This document shows positions 38,034 through 56,316 of a stretch of 64,000 nucleotides of DNA, in pieces. Under the pieces are notes generated by a model. It did not search any database. It worked only from the letters and a program-made list of their open reading frames with translations, and was not told the DNA's origin. Source of the stretch: Pyrrhoderma lamaoense (taxonomy: Eukaryota; Basidiomycota; Agaricomycetes; Hymenochaetales; Hymenochaetaceae); NCBI GenBank assembly GCA_002794735.1, contig NBAZ01000001.1, positions 1,860,001-1,924,000 of the forward strand. The letters are read 5' to 3'. Position 1 is the first letter of the stretch, and each line of letters opens with the position of its first letter. The position numbers and the translations under genes are program-made.

Positions 38034-38420
38034 ATGTATCGTGTTGTGTATCCGTCTATCTTGTCTCGAGCAACGGCAAGTACAGCGCGTCGCTCTATTC
38101 ATGCTTCGCCAGTCGCATCTAAGACAGTAACAGAGACAGTTAAAGATGCAGCGAAGACTGTATGTGTACTTATACTAGAATCGCCAGAATGGATCGAACA
38201 AACTAACTTTTATATATAGGCCAACAAAAAGTTAGGTGAAACGCTCGCAAAAGGAATTGAGAAGGGTGAACAGGCTACCGCCAAGGCACACGAGATGACC
38301 GAAACAGCCAAAGAAAAGGCGGACAAGACTTCATCAGAAGCTAAGAAGAAGATTGACGAATCGAGCGATTTTGCAAAGAAGAAAGCTGAACAAGTTCGTA
38401 GAGATCCATCTCTTTACTAA
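38034..38420 (+). CDS. small LEA-like mitochondrial protein
   Basis: Two exons join across an intron of about 57 bases near 38162-38219. The product is about 115 aa. The N-terminus (MYRVVYPSILSRATASTARR) is basic and Ser/Thr/Ala-rich, like a mitochondrial targeting sequence. The rest is a highly charged, Ala/Lys/Glu-rich amphipathic helix with 11-mer-like repeats such as AKAHEMTETAKEKADKTSSE. This is the pattern of late-embryogenesis-abundant group 3-like proteins. Family knowledge: such proteins are intrinsically disordered and are linked to desiccation and stress tolerance. The 3' end is uncertain. Translation may stop at 38420, or a further intron may lead to an exon encoding a few more charged residues near 38460-38510. 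Confidence 0.6.
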
Positions 38421-38634
38421 ATTCAATGTCCGAAGTACTTACGACGAGTAAAGACGTCAGATAGTTTCAGAGAAGGAAAGGAGGAAGTTAAAAGACGTAT
38501 TAATGAGTAGTTGACAGAGATTGTATCTTAACATGTACATTACTTCCTTCACCGATTTTTCGCCTTGTATCACAATCAACCACTTAACGAGTTATTTCAA
38601 CCTTAACCTATGGTTTATATGATAGGTTTTAGGA

Positions 38635-39708
38635 TTAAGGGTATTTGTACTTCTTGCGAGCGGCCCATTCGATGAAGGATGGACATATGATGTGATACAA
38701 CATAGGTACCAATCGATAGAATCCAGCCATATAAACAGATCGTTCTTGACGGTCAATAGCCTCAATACAACGGGCAGCTACCTTTGCGCGTTTCAGCCCG
38801 TCTGTATTTTTATGACCGATATCCCGGTCCACATCATTGGTTAAGTCAAGATCTACTGCAGACCTTCGAAAATCGCCTTCAATAGTTCCAGGTAGCACAC
38901 ATGTGAATGTTATATCAGGGTGCTCAATGGCAAGAGACTCGTAGAGCAAAAGTGATGCAGACTTAGAAGCACAATACAATGAGCGGCGAGGAGCAGGAGT
39001 GACAGCAGCAACAGATGACAGAAGGAGCACAGAGGGGGACGGGGAGGAACGGCTCATGAAGGGGATCTCATAAAATGAAGTGCATTAGACGAAGCTCATT
39101 ATGCATCTCAAAATCAAGGCTCACAAAAGCAACTGCAGTAACAAGGGGACCAGTAAAGTTCCCCTTAAGAGCGAGATTAGAAGCAGTTACAGCTCTCTGT
39201 ATACTTTGGGCTTCTGCATCATCAAGGTTGCCATTAGACGTATCCAATCCCGCTGTTTCAAGAAGGGGCTTCAAAGCTGATACACCTGCGATGACAGCTA
39301 GTGTGTCTAGTCGCTTCCACTCTGGGATTGTAAGAAAGGATATACTACTAATATAGATGACAGTAGCTCACTAGATTGCAATAGTTCCCTGACTCGCACC
39401 ATATCCTCTGAACTTGAGAAATCAGCTTCAATAGCAATAGTATCATCACGACCAGAAGCTTCGTTACATGCGATCCTTGTTGAATCTAGTGCGTTACCAT
39501 CCCTTGCAACTATGCATATTCGCGCACCTCGGGCAGCATACTTTATAGCAAGTTCGCGTCCCACTCCGCTAGATGCTCCGATAATAAGTATGTGTTCTTC
39601 ATCCCGTAAGATCTTCTTGAATCTCTTTGGACTCGACCGAAGAGCGGTACCAACTACCATTAGAGCCAGAGTAGTGATAACGATAGACTGGGTAGATAAA
39701 GAGTACAT
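38635..39708 (-). CDS. short-chain dehydrogenase/reductase, membrane-anchored
   Basis: This is a classical SDR of about 310 aa. It has an N-terminal hydrophobic anchor (IVITTLALMVVGTAL) followed by the NAD(P)-binding motif ILIIGASSGVGRELA, LAVIAGVSAL at the NAG position, the catalytic Ser region LLSSVAAVTP and the catalytic YCASK. The C-terminus ends WAARKKYKYP. The layout resembles 11-beta-hydroxysteroid dehydrogenase-like and DHRS7-like enzymes of the ER or lipid droplet. The exact substrate cannot be told. Two introns are visible (near 39050-39110 and 39330-39375). An upstream in-frame ATG at 39804 would add a hydrophilic extension that hides the anchor, so 39708 is preferred. A 3-ketosphinganine reductase is an alternative but fits less well. 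Confidence 0.8.
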
Positions 39709-40159
39709 TTTAGAGTTTTTTTTTTCAATTCTCTTGTCCTGTTGTAATTCACACACTTGTATATAACATGTAACAACATCGGAATGATATTCATTTTTAT
39801 TCACTTTATGTTCAGAATCTCAAATGGCTGTAACAGTCACACTTCGTCACGGCTAATACTAGGGGCCGACGCGTATTTCGAGATGGAGGACGACGAGCTC
39901 GACGTTTAAGCGTTCTACGCTCTAGTCAGCAAAAACTATACCCAAAGGTAGTAATGGTACTTGCATCTTTAGACGAATCCTCATTAACTCATTCATGCTT
40001 TTTCCTGTATGTAGCTGCATAGGCGTATTCTTGACGCATAAATACCATTAACATTAAGTCACTTGACAACCTTTCACGACAAGCCAGAACAAGCACGTCT
40101 GAATTCACGATTGTGCCAAGGAACACACACCAAGAGGCTGAACACACGACTCTAACACC
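39709..40159 (+). other. divergent promoter between the SDR gene and dhc1
   Basis: About 450 bases separate two genes transcribed away from each other. No coding potential or repeat is seen. The region should contain the promoter of the dynein tail gene; the motor gene uses an unrelated promoter at about 13550-13770. Confidence 0.45.
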
Positions 40160-43100
40160 ATGACTGCAGCAGAGCAGCCCGTGTTGCCGCTCACGCCAAC
40201 CAATGGGTCACTTGCACCCACCTCATCGGATGGACCTGATGTTGCAACAAATCCCGCCCCTGCAACCGCTCCATTCGATGCCTCAATTATGCGCGAGTAT
40301 CTCTTAGCTCTTTTACCTCCTATGTTTGGTGCTCAGCCAAGAGAACTCGAGACTCAAATCTTTGATCCGGAATTTGAAGAACGCGTTGCTCGGTTTGCAG
40401 CAGAAGGAGGTGGACCGCTATATGTAGTTAAGGCGAAAGACGAAGTTGAAGGTCTGTTAAATAACTGCATAATGGTACTTTCATCTCACTTATCTTATCT
40501 TATAGATGATGCACCGCCAACATATACTTACTCTATAAATTCAACTCTCACTTACTCACCTTCCCATCTTACTACTATCGCGCTCATAAAACGGGGTGCA
40601 ACTCTCGATCCCTTAATTCCTCTCTCTCAGCAATTGCACTTAATCAACTTGTTTGGTGGTGATGATACGCCTTATGAAAGTCTTCATTCACTCGTTAGCG
40701 GTGCCGTTAAACCATGGTTTGATGCATTCGTTGGAGCTCGAGGAGGAGGTAAGGATGGGGATAATAAAATGGGTAAGTTGTATATTTTTGTGAAGTAACT
40801 AGCTATGATGGACCTCTGATTCTCTATCAGGAATACCGATAACGAAGAAAAAGTTTGCGGAACTCGAGCTTTCACTTCTTCACCTCCAACAAAATGTCGA
40901 AATACCTGAAACACAACTTATCATTCATCCAATTATTCAAAGAGCTGTTGAACAAGCAAATTCATCTAATACCCGCCCTAGCATTTCCCTTATACCATCT
41001 AAAACACTCAACGATTCTACTTTCCTCAACACGTTACAATCACACGTTAATACATGGATTAAATCCATTCAAGCTGTTACGAAGCTCTCTCGTGATGTCT
41101 CCTCTGGAACCGCGTCACAGGAAATCAATTTCTGGCTTAGCTTGGAGCGAGCTCTGGAGGGCATTGAAGCTCAGCTCCGAAGTGATGAAGTAAATATGGT
41201 TATGGATTGTTTAAGAAATGCAAAGCGTTTTCGTGCAACTGTTAGTTTCATAGCCGATACTGGCTTAAAGGATGCGACGGATATCGGTACGTACATCTAC
41301 CCTATAGGAAATCATTTTTGCTTATGATTATACACGTAGTGCACAAGTATAATCAACTTATGAAGGATTTCCCTCTGAACGAACTCCTCTCTGCACCTGA
41401 TCTTGATAAAATACAAGAAGCCGTTGTTCTCATTTTTGGACATATAAATCGTAAACTCAAACTTTCACCTTACCCCGTCCGCCGTGCTCTTCCTCTAGTC
41501 GAAGCCATCTCTCGTGACTTCAATGAACAGTTATTACGAGTGCTCACCTCTCACCGGTTAGCATATCAACCTTATGAAACCTTCGAACGCTTACTTGGAC
41601 AAACTACTGCAATATTTCGTACATGGGATGATGAAGTCAAAGACTTTACGAACGTGGCGCGTGAAGTGACACGCAAACGTTCAGAGAGATTTATTCCCAT
41701 CAAAATTCAACCTGCTCATGCGAAACTTCAGGAACGGGTTCGATATCTAAGAGACTGGAGAAAACAGCATGAACAGCTAGCGGTCATGACAGGTCCAACA
41801 AAAGGATTGGGTGCGGTTGGAAAAGAAGTAGGGGGTATGGATATGGAAGAGGAGGTGAAGGAGGCTTATGAAGTTGTCAAGAGCATTGATATTCTCGATG
41901 TTTCAACCGGTAAGATATATTATAAACTTAGTAGGTTTCTGTCGCTAAATCATATTCTTAGAGGGAACGGAGATATGGGTCACTGCAGAAAATGCATACA
42001 ATGAACGGGTTTCTCGTGTTGAAAATCAGATAATCTCAAGACTGCGAGACAGACTCGGTACAGCCAGAAATGCTAATGAGATGTTCAGAGTCTTCTCAAA
42101 GTTTAATGCTCTCTTCGTTCGTCCAAAGGTATTCATCCTTTCTTCAATTAAAAACGGAAAAATGTATTTAATCTAATTTACGCAGATTCGGGGAGCTATT
42201 CAAGAGTATCAAACTCAGCTTATTGACTCCGTAAAAGAAGATATCAAACGTTTGCACGACAAGGTACCTACTAACTAAACTGAGAATAGCAACAGAATCT
42301 TACAACTTCATTTTTCCTAAAGTTTAAAACTCAGTATCGATTCTCTGAAGCATATCATATGTCCCAGATGCGCGATCTACCTCCTATCGCCGGTGCTATC
42401 ATCTGGGCAAGGCAGATTGAGCGTCAATTACTTACCTACATGAAACGTGTTGAAGATGTTTTTGGGAAAGGATGGGAGCTTTATGCAGAAGGTCAAAAAT
42501 TACAATCGGAAAGTTCGGCGTTCCGGAAGAAGCTGGATACTCGACCAGTATACGACGCCTGGCTTCACGATATCAATAGGCGAGATATGGGTGTGAATGG
42601 ACGCCTCTTCGAAATAGTAAGGTTGCGTGGTGGTGGCTTTCAGTTAGCAGTAAATTTCGATCCGCAGATCATCACGCTTTTCAAAGAAGTACGGAATTTG
42701 TTGTGGCTGAATTTCCAGGTGCCTCATGCAATCACAAATATGGCTAAAGATGCAAAACGAGTATATCCACATGCTGTTAGCTTGATGGAAACTGTACGTA
42801 CATATGGACAGACCCTCGATCTTATAGAGAAGAACAAGGGTATTGAATGGTTAGTTGCGGAATATAGGAATGACGCGCAGAGGATGATCACACGTGGTAT
42901 GGGCATCCGTTGGGATTACTTTGTACATCAGTACGATACCGCTCGGTATGTCCCTTCGGCGGATGGTCGTGATAATAGACATATACAGTTTGTGAGAGAA
43001 TTCGCAAGTGTTGTTTCAGTTCTGCAGGTTAGAACATTATCCATATCTGCGACTTTTCTTTGTTACTAAGTTTCATGCCTTGTGCAGGACAAAACAAACA

Positions 43101-44248
43101 ATTTGATCGACCTGTATAAGGATATTCTTCGTGCAGTCGAAGATATGTCAACATGCCCCTATACGCAAGAAGCTTTCGCAGACCTCCTTGGTCGTGTACA
43201 AGCCGCTGTAAGTATCTCAAATTTCTTCACCCCCAAATTCAAATGCTCATGTGTTTAAATCGTTTTCTATCTTCAAGATCGACCGTTTGAATTTGGAAGG
43301 TTATGCTAATCTGGATCACTGGGTTGCTGAACTTGACAAGCGAATTGAAGGAATTCTTTTATCTCGGTTAATACAAACTATTCAGTTGTGGTGCTCTGAA
43401 TTTGATAGGACAGAAGACGATACTCGCACTTCATTACTTCGCGATGTTACAAATAAAAGGCGTGGAGACAAGCGCATAAAAGATGACAAGTTGCCCGATG
43501 GTCACCTAACCTTAAAGCCAATTATTCACGAAATCAGAATCCAGAACCAAGTCATCTTTCTTGATCCCCCTATTGAATTCGCTCGCCAAACGTGGATGAT
43601 GCAACTCCATGAATGGCTTGCCGTTGTATGCCGCCAACGACGGATCCAAAGTTCGCGATACGAGATAGGATTGCAAATGCAGGCTGGTGAGAGCTCAGAA
43701 ACAACTTATACATCTCTGGTGAGCACGCCCCAATTTTCTTCTTGTGGGAATGTATTAAAATTACTAACATATATACTTAGCTGACACGTTTCACCGATAA
43801 CTCGTTGGAGCGGCCCTTTATCCTTATCGAGAATAAGGTACAACAGCTAAAGGATTACGTCGCCAAATGGCTTCAATTCCAGTCTTTATGGGACCTTGAA
43901 TCCGAATATGTGTTTAATCGCCTCGGTGATTCTCTTGCTCACTGGCAACAACTACTTACAGAGATAAAAAAGGCACGATCTACATTTGACACGTCGGAGA
44001 CTCAGCGTTCCTTTGGAGTTTGTGTGATCGATTATGAACAAGTCCAGGCACGAGTGAACGCGAAATACGATACTTGGCAGCGTGACATTCTCAGTCGATT
44101 TGGGGTCAAGTTAGGTAACGCCATGAAGGATATGCACGCACAGATTTTGAAGGCGCGAAATGAATTAGAGCAACATTCAATCGAAGGGTTGACTGGTGTC
44201 CCCGAAGGTTCTAGTAGTGTCGATACGAGTAATGTATATTCTGTTTGA
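40160..44248 (+). CDS. dhc1: cytoplasmic dynein heavy chain, tail half (DHC_N1)
   Basis: This multi-exon gene of roughly 1,250 codons encodes only the N-terminal tail of the dynein heavy chain. It begins [20 protein letters not shown] and shows conserved dynein tail blocks: [77 protein letters not shown] and [20 protein letters not shown]. It ends after [15 protein letters not shown] with a short unique tail and a natural TGA at 44246-44248. In a one-piece heavy chain the next residues would be those that begin the motor gene at 13547. Family knowledge: the tail dimerises and binds intermediate and light-intermediate chains and dynactin. All frames join cleanly with no indel. No AAA or linker sequence follows. 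Confidence 0.94.
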
Positions 44249-44642
44249 ACTCTGGGCTCTTTGTACTGTACACACATACTTACTACGTACTTTATGACCT
44301 GATGTCTTTATTTTTTCTGTCCCCCATCCCCTGATCTAACTCCAGTTATCACCTTCGTTTTCTCTCTTTGTTCCTTTTCTTTTCACGGTTCCTCGCAATC
44401 TACATGTTATTCGCACATCTGTTTCATATGCATATGTATTCTGGTTTATGGATTTCTCTCTACATCGTAATGCAGTGCTATTACACTATAAATTCTTGTG
44501 GACAGAATTAGTCTATTTTAAGCATTAACTATCTTACTACTTCATACAAAACGTCCAGGATGTCCATTCTGAACTACACTAAAATACAATAAAGCGAAAA
44601 GATCGGGATACAAGTAACGCAAGAAAGATGAGCCTTTAAAAA
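44249..44642 (+). other. intergenic region between convergent dhc1 and MET2
   Basis: About 390 bases with pyrimidine-rich and A/T-rich sequence, stops in every frame. It holds the two 3' ends. Importantly for the split dynein, no linker-like coding sequence occurs here. Confidence 0.55.
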
Positions 44643-46153
<1,511 letters not shown>

Positions 46154-46533
46154 GGTGAGTGTTCTAAAGATGAATGACGATGAGCTTGATTGCTGGTGCG
46201 TATATGCATGTATAAATGAGAAACAATCAATTTATAGGGAAAGACAATCATAAAATAGATTTACAAAATCTGCCGTTCTGTAATTAGCACATGTAAATGA
46301 CTAATCGTGATGACTCGATTCCTTTGTTCAGCCCATGTCCAGAACAAATATTCATGTATGTAAAACGAAGTATAGTATTGAGTACATTTTACTCTATTGA
46401 AATTACCTAGTAGGAACACAGAAAAAAAAGAATGCAAGAGAAATGCACAGACAGTAACTTGAAGTATTGTGACAATTAGAGAGAAACGGAAGTGGTATAG
46501 CTAATACAGATGAATAAAATAGTTGTCGAGACT
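46154..46533 (+). other. intergenic region, no gene seen
   Basis: About 380 bases separate the start of MET2 from the end of VPS4 on the same strand. The sequence is A/T-rich with no coding potential and should include the MET2 promoter. Confidence 0.45.
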
Positions 46534-48239
<1,706 letters not shown>

Positions 48240-48863
48240 GCTTGGGACTAAGGGTAAAACAATCAGAGAAACAGAGCCGGTATAATATACTGTACAATCT
48301 CTTGGGTCACATTAGACCGGCAACAATGGTAGAAGTTCCCACGGTTAATTCATGTTTAATATATCTAATAATCTATTAACTTCAGTAAGAGTCGGGTTAC
48401 TATTTTTTTGTAAAGGTTTCTTATGTAGAAATTCTATGCGTGGTCGTAAACTGTGCTTGTTGAGGTGGATTGGGACAAGTCGTTTGTTGGCTTTAATGTA
48501 CAACACCTGCCCTCAATGACTTAATTATCGCCCCAATCTAGCTATGTATTAGAACAAAAAAATACACATTGATTCTCAAATTATTGGTTGGTATCACAGC
48601 GACTAAAGTAAGCTGCCACAAGAACAAAACAAAAAACAATGTATGACACACGAGATAGAAAAAGCATAAGAAAATTGCCAGCGATCACCATCACTGTTAG
48701 CTAAAAAGATGAAGATGTTACTATAGTACGTACGCAGCTACACAAATAATAATGTCACATTGTGGCAGTAACAAAAATGGTAATGAGAACGGGAAATGCA
48801 AACATCAGAGGATTCGTAATGCCGAGAGCGGACTCGACTAGATCGTCACTGGAAAGTAAAGTA
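48240..48863 (+). other. intergenic region, no gene seen
   Basis: About 620 A/T-rich bases lie upstream of VPS4 and downstream of the kinase gene. No ORF of convincing composition, repeat or RNA gene is visible. It should carry the VPS4 promoter. Confidence 0.4.
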
Positions 48864-50730
48864 TCATGTATGCTCCTCCTGCAATCCTGCTTCGCGAGCA
48901 AGAGCACGAGCATAAACGTGTACATGACTTGGTTTACTCACTACATGGCACACCTCAATGCTTTCTACCCACGGGAACTTTATCGCTTCTTCAATTGTCC
49001 AACGCAACTTTGGGTCCGGTTCGAGCATTTTCCTAATCAAAGGCCTACATGCACGAGGTGATAAATTATTAATCGTTGGTGGACAAGACGATTGAGCAAC
49101 GTTTGTCGATGAGCATGCATTGACGTATGTGGCGTAAAGAGGATCGGAGGTTTGGGCCACGCGCCATGGTAATTCCTGAAAATGTAGACAGTAGTATACT
49201 ATACCACAAGCCCATATATCAACTAGCCGGGCGTCGTATTCTTAGAATTGGATAGATAAGAACATTAGCTTCTGCATTCCAAGCTTCTGTCTCAACTCAC
49301 GTTTGCATGAAAACTGTTCAGGAGCAATATACGGCTCGCTACCGCAAAGTCCAGAAGACATATGGACTGTCGATTCCCACGGGAGGCGGTACACTGTCGA
49401 TGCACCGTAATCGCCAATCTGGATGAATCTATCATAAGAAACGTCCATGAAAAAGAAGATCAGATAAGACCTTCAATTGTCCACGGGAATTGAAGAACAA
49501 ATTCTCCGGCTTAATATCACGATGAGCAACACCTTGGCTATGTAAATAGGAGACACCTGTCAACATTTGCTTAAAGCAACATTCAACCTCGCTTGGAGAC
49601 ATCCCGCCTTTTCTGATGGCAGCATAGAGGTCACCCCCAGGACAAAATTCCATAACCTCACACCAATGCTTGTTTTCGTCTTGAATTAGATCAACAGTTT
49701 CAACAATATTGACATGGTGAAGTGTAGACGAAATGCAGAATTCAGCCGTAAGCTTCTTTACATATTCTTTTTCAGTTTCGTTTTTCCTCTTCTTACGGAA
49801 TTCCTAAAGAAGAATCAGCAAAAAAAGGATAGTTATTTGAGCGAATCTGAATATTATGGCACACCTTTACAGCATACACCTTTTCCTCTGTTCGATCCCA
49901 TTTGTGTGCTAATCGAACGACAGATGTAGCACCTTTACCGATTGGGCCACGATCGTAGACGCCGTATTTTTTAGATAAACTGGTGGTACTATCTCCTGCA
50001 TTAGATCGTTTGTCCACGTCTGAATCCGACTTTTTGCTGCTCCCTGTGGACCTTGCAGAGAGATTGCGTTGAAGTTTCGTAGTAGTACTACTAAGTAATT
50101 TTTCAAGGCTGAACTTGTGGCGATCTCCATCCGTAGAAAGTACTGATGGGGGTCGAGACGGTGGCTGTGATGTTGATTTGACGGGAGTTGTAGGTAATAC
50201 TTGAGAGGGTTTAGATACTTCTGCTTTGATTTTCTCCCCCCTTTCTCCAGATTTATGGGACGAGAATGAGTGTTTTCTCGAGCGGGGGTCCATCTCAGAG
50301 CCCGACTTCCCATATGACATACTAGGTGCACGACTATTCGGGCGAGTTGATGGGGCACTATCAATGTAGTCATCGTCATCAGAATCCTCTGGAGAGCCGC
50401 TATTCGAGGATACTGTCCCTTTGAAAGCTTGGTTAGCTTCTCGCATAATTATTTGACCCAAGTCACCCTTTGTATATCCAGGTTCCTTTGGAAACGCTCC
50501 TGCCTCTGGGGAGGAAGTGGATAAGAGTTTGGAGATATCAAGAATGAAGGAGCCATTGATTGTTTCCCCCCTTCGTGCTGGTTTTTGTCAGCATTAGATG
50601 AGATTATGGGATGTGCTTTTGAGTTATGGGTGATAAGAGTACGACCAGATCGACTACCCTCATGTGGAGGTTTGTCTGCACCGTCGGGGCTTTCCCCCTC
50701 GGCCTGTGCTGTATCTGGGGAGTCATGCAT
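48864..50730 (-). CDS. Ser/Thr protein kinase, SAT4/HAL (NPR) type
   Basis: A long Ser/Pro-rich N-terminal region (about 250 residues) is followed by a complete kinase domain. The glycine loop is GPIGKGATSVVRLAHKW, the ATP Lys is in VYAVK, and the catalytic loop is VAHRDIKPENLFF. DYG replaces DFG (a conservative change), and the APE region is CGSEPYIAPEQF. Further parts include VDIWACGIVYYCLHFQELPW and a terminal helix. This fits the fungal SAT4/HRK1/HAL5 group, which regulates nutrient and ion transporters at the plasma membrane. One base is missing in the homopolymer at 50566-50571: both flanking frames are protein-like and the corrected reading GETINGSFILDISKLLS is sensible. The ATG at 50730 is chosen; an upstream in-frame ATG at 50823 would add a hydrophobic start. 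Confidence 0.85.
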
Positions 50731-52062
50731 TATTGCAGTGTGACCGAAAAGCGAGGATTGAATGTCGGGTAACAGGATGAAAGATCTGAAGAGCAGCAAG
50801 CAGGCGCGAGATTGGGGATACAAAGCACAAGCTAAAGAGTGGTACTATGCACTGAGCTAAAACACTTTGATGAGCAGGTGTTTAAGACGACATTGCAGCC
50901 AAGAGATAGGCGACACGGGTGATTTTGAAGGTCGAAAGAATACGAAGCACAGGTTTAGCCTACAATGAGCCTTAACACGCGTGTGCAGCCAGCGAGGAGA
51001 GACCTGAGTCAAGTGTGCCTCTCAGCCAGCAGGCAAGCCCGGTGAGTGTAACAGAACTAGTTAGGATGCGTCGCTTCGCTTCTGCTTATGTACTCGGCGC
51101 GTGCCGTCTTTTTAATCTCCGATAGCAGCTCTGTTCACCAGATTTCTATGATTTTCGAATTTGTCATTTCTAAAAGTGACGACTGCGTTTTGTATGGACT
51201 GTGGTATGCAATCTCCACGTAAGACGGGAGCTAATCTGAGTGGCTCGCCACCCTTCTCTTTATTTTGTTATCAGTAAACGCCCGACCGTTTTATTCACCT
51301 TGCATTATGATTATCAGAGACACGTTTGTATCGGCAACTAGCCGGAAACGAGGCAGTCATTTGAGCAACTTGACCATCAATAAATTTGTTTTTCGCCGCA
51401 CTCACCGCGAGGGGCATTAATACTCCTTAGCCTGCGGCGTGTATAAGGAGATCAGCGGATGGGAAGAGTTATGCAAGACAGGTACATGTAGTGGTAGCTC
51501 TATAATCGTATACTCCTCTGTCTGCTCTCGATCCGTCTGATTCGTTAATAGCCTTAGACAGCGGGTTTTGTGCTGCTCTCACACACGACGTCCATTAGTA
51601 CTTCCTGACTTCTTTATATTCAGTCCGATATAGTTTTATATACACACGCAGCTCTATACTTTAAGATGCACTATTTACTGAGATTATCAATATAAAATGG
51701 CTTTATAAGTACATTTTCTCCGTTGATATCAACGGTCTCGATCGAGCACTCACCTAATTATTGTGTGTGATTACGGCAATAACGAATCAAGATTAGATTA
51801 GACAAATTCACTTTTACCTAGGCACTATTTTTAACCTTATTCAAATAAGATCATAATAACAGTATAGATTATTAATCACAGAAGTCATGAGCTTTGTGCT
51901 GTATAGTATTTGATAATAATTGCTTTTTTCGGACAGTCCCGTTACTGAGAATAATCGAGTCCTCGTCGCTGGTATTGTCGACACTCCTCAAGAACAAGGT
52001 AAGAGGAAAGCCGGAGGTAACACACTTTCATCGTTGATTAACATTACATTTTTGTAGCTGTC
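50731..52062 (+). other. long divergent promoter region between the kinase and RPL19
   Basis: About 1.3 kb without convincing ORFs, the largest clearly empty stretch here. It holds the promoter and 5' leader of the ribosomal protein gene and the kinase promoter. I looked for tRNA-like or snRNA-like sequences and found none. Confidence 0.45.
52000..52057 (+). other. probable 5'-UTR intron of RPL19
   Basis: A GTAAGA donor follows AACAAG at 52000 and a TTTTTGTAG acceptor ends at 52057, five bases before the ATG at 52063. Introns just before or within the first codons are common in fungal ribosomal protein genes. Confidence 0.55.
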
Positions 52063-52764
52063 ATGGTCAACTTGCGCTCTCAAAAGCGGCTCGCCGCCTC
52101 CGTCTCTGGTGTCGGCAAGCGCAAGATTTGGCTTGATCCTGCAGAGCAGGCGGAAATTGGAAACGCCAACTCTCGTACTCACGTCAAAAAGCTTATCAAG
52201 GATGGACGTATCATTGTAAAGCCTACCGTTGTCCACTCGCGTGCTCGTACTCGCGATCTCCTTGCTGCAAAGAGAAAAGGCCGTCACACTGGCTATGGTA
52301 AACGAAAGGGTACTGCTGAAGCCCGTATGCCAACAAAGGTGCAATGGATGCGCAGACAACGTGTCCTTAGGCGGTTGTTAAGAAAGTACAGAGAGGCGGG
52401 AAAAATTGACAAACATCTGTAAGCATATGTGTTTTTATTATTATGACTTTGGATACCAAACTGCAGCATATAGTTATCATTCTCTTTACTTGAAGTCCAA
52501 GGGTAATGTCTTCAAGAACAAGCGTGTCTTGATGGAGTACATCCACAAGGCTAAAGCTGAAAAGACACGTACTAAGGTTCTCAGTGACCAGATGGAGGCC
52601 CGCCGAATTAAGAACAAGGTACGACCTAATTCTCTAGATTTGGGGCAAATTATAAATCATTTTCATGCGTTGTTTTTTAGGCTGCTCGTGAACGTCGCCA
52701 GAAGCGTGTATTAGAAAAGAGACAGGCAATCATTGAAATCGAGCATGAGGCTGCAAAGGAGTAA
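52063..52764 (+). CDS. RPL19: 60S ribosomal protein eL19
   Basis: Three exons (52063-52418, 52474-52618, 52681-52764) encode 194 aa with no frame problem. The start [20 protein letters not shown], the [20 protein letters not shown] block, [20 protein letters not shown] and the [19 protein letters not shown] region are nearly invariant in eL19. The C-terminal long basic helix ends EIEHEAAKE. Family knowledge: eL19 is a large-subunit protein whose helix reaches to the small subunit as an intersubunit bridge. Length matches the fungal protein. It is one of the best-supported models in the window. Confidence 0.97.
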
Positions 52765-53060
52765 TTAAGCTGCTTTCTTTCGTGTATTTTGTCCTGTATC
52801 CTATGTTTTGCATGTCGCTCGATCACCACCATTTACTATCATCTTTCATTGTATGCCATCTTTTCTCTATGCATTGGGAAAAGTGTATATGCCTTTATGT
52901 GAACGACCATACTTCTGTACAGACATTACTTGGATGATTTATAAGTTCGGATGAGGAAGTTGATGTTTTGATGAGTTACCATAGCCGAGGCTGAGCGATC
53001 AATGCTGTACCTTTTTGGTGTCATACTTTACTCAACAATCATTGCATATATACCTTTTTC

Positions 53061-56023
<2,963 letters not shown>

Positions 56024-56316
56024 GAGATGACTTTAAAGTAAACTTACGTATATGCACTGTGAATGAGTCTGACAGCGTATCGGTCCTTTCTCTCTCGATT
56101 TAATGTTGGTGTATATTTGTTTTTATTTGTAGCCATCCCTAATATATCCTGTTTAACCCAACGCAATACCTTCTCAACTACATCTTTCATAATTAAGCTT
56201 TCATTACCTATATCTACTTCTCTTCTATATACTCTTGTCTCCTTCGGACCCAGTGCTTTTCATCAAAATCTTGATTAGTATTAAATTAAACATCGTGCCT
56301 TCGCCGTGCCACTTCG
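56024..56316 (+). other. intergenic region between same-strand genes
   Basis: A short gap of about 290 bases between the MYST gene and the pseudokinase gene. It is pyrimidine-rich near 56080-56240 and has no coding potential beyond a chance frame of about 70 codons. Confidence 0.4.

Noticed and set aside
13548..40159. The split dynein as a mere assembly break
   Set aside because: Both halves have natural ends (TGA after the tail; a start codon with an upstream in-frame stop for the motor) and each is surrounded by other complete genes, so a simple contig misjoin does not explain the missing parts.
50731..52062. tRNA or small RNA gene in the longest empty region
   Set aside because: I found no cloverleaf-like arms, A/B box pair or snRNA-like sequence by eye; none is claimed anywhere in the window.
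52772..53060. RPL19 and the MYST gene as one transcription unit
   Set aside because: Each has its own start, stop and pyrimidine-rich leader; same-strand closeness alone does not show a dicistronic transcript.
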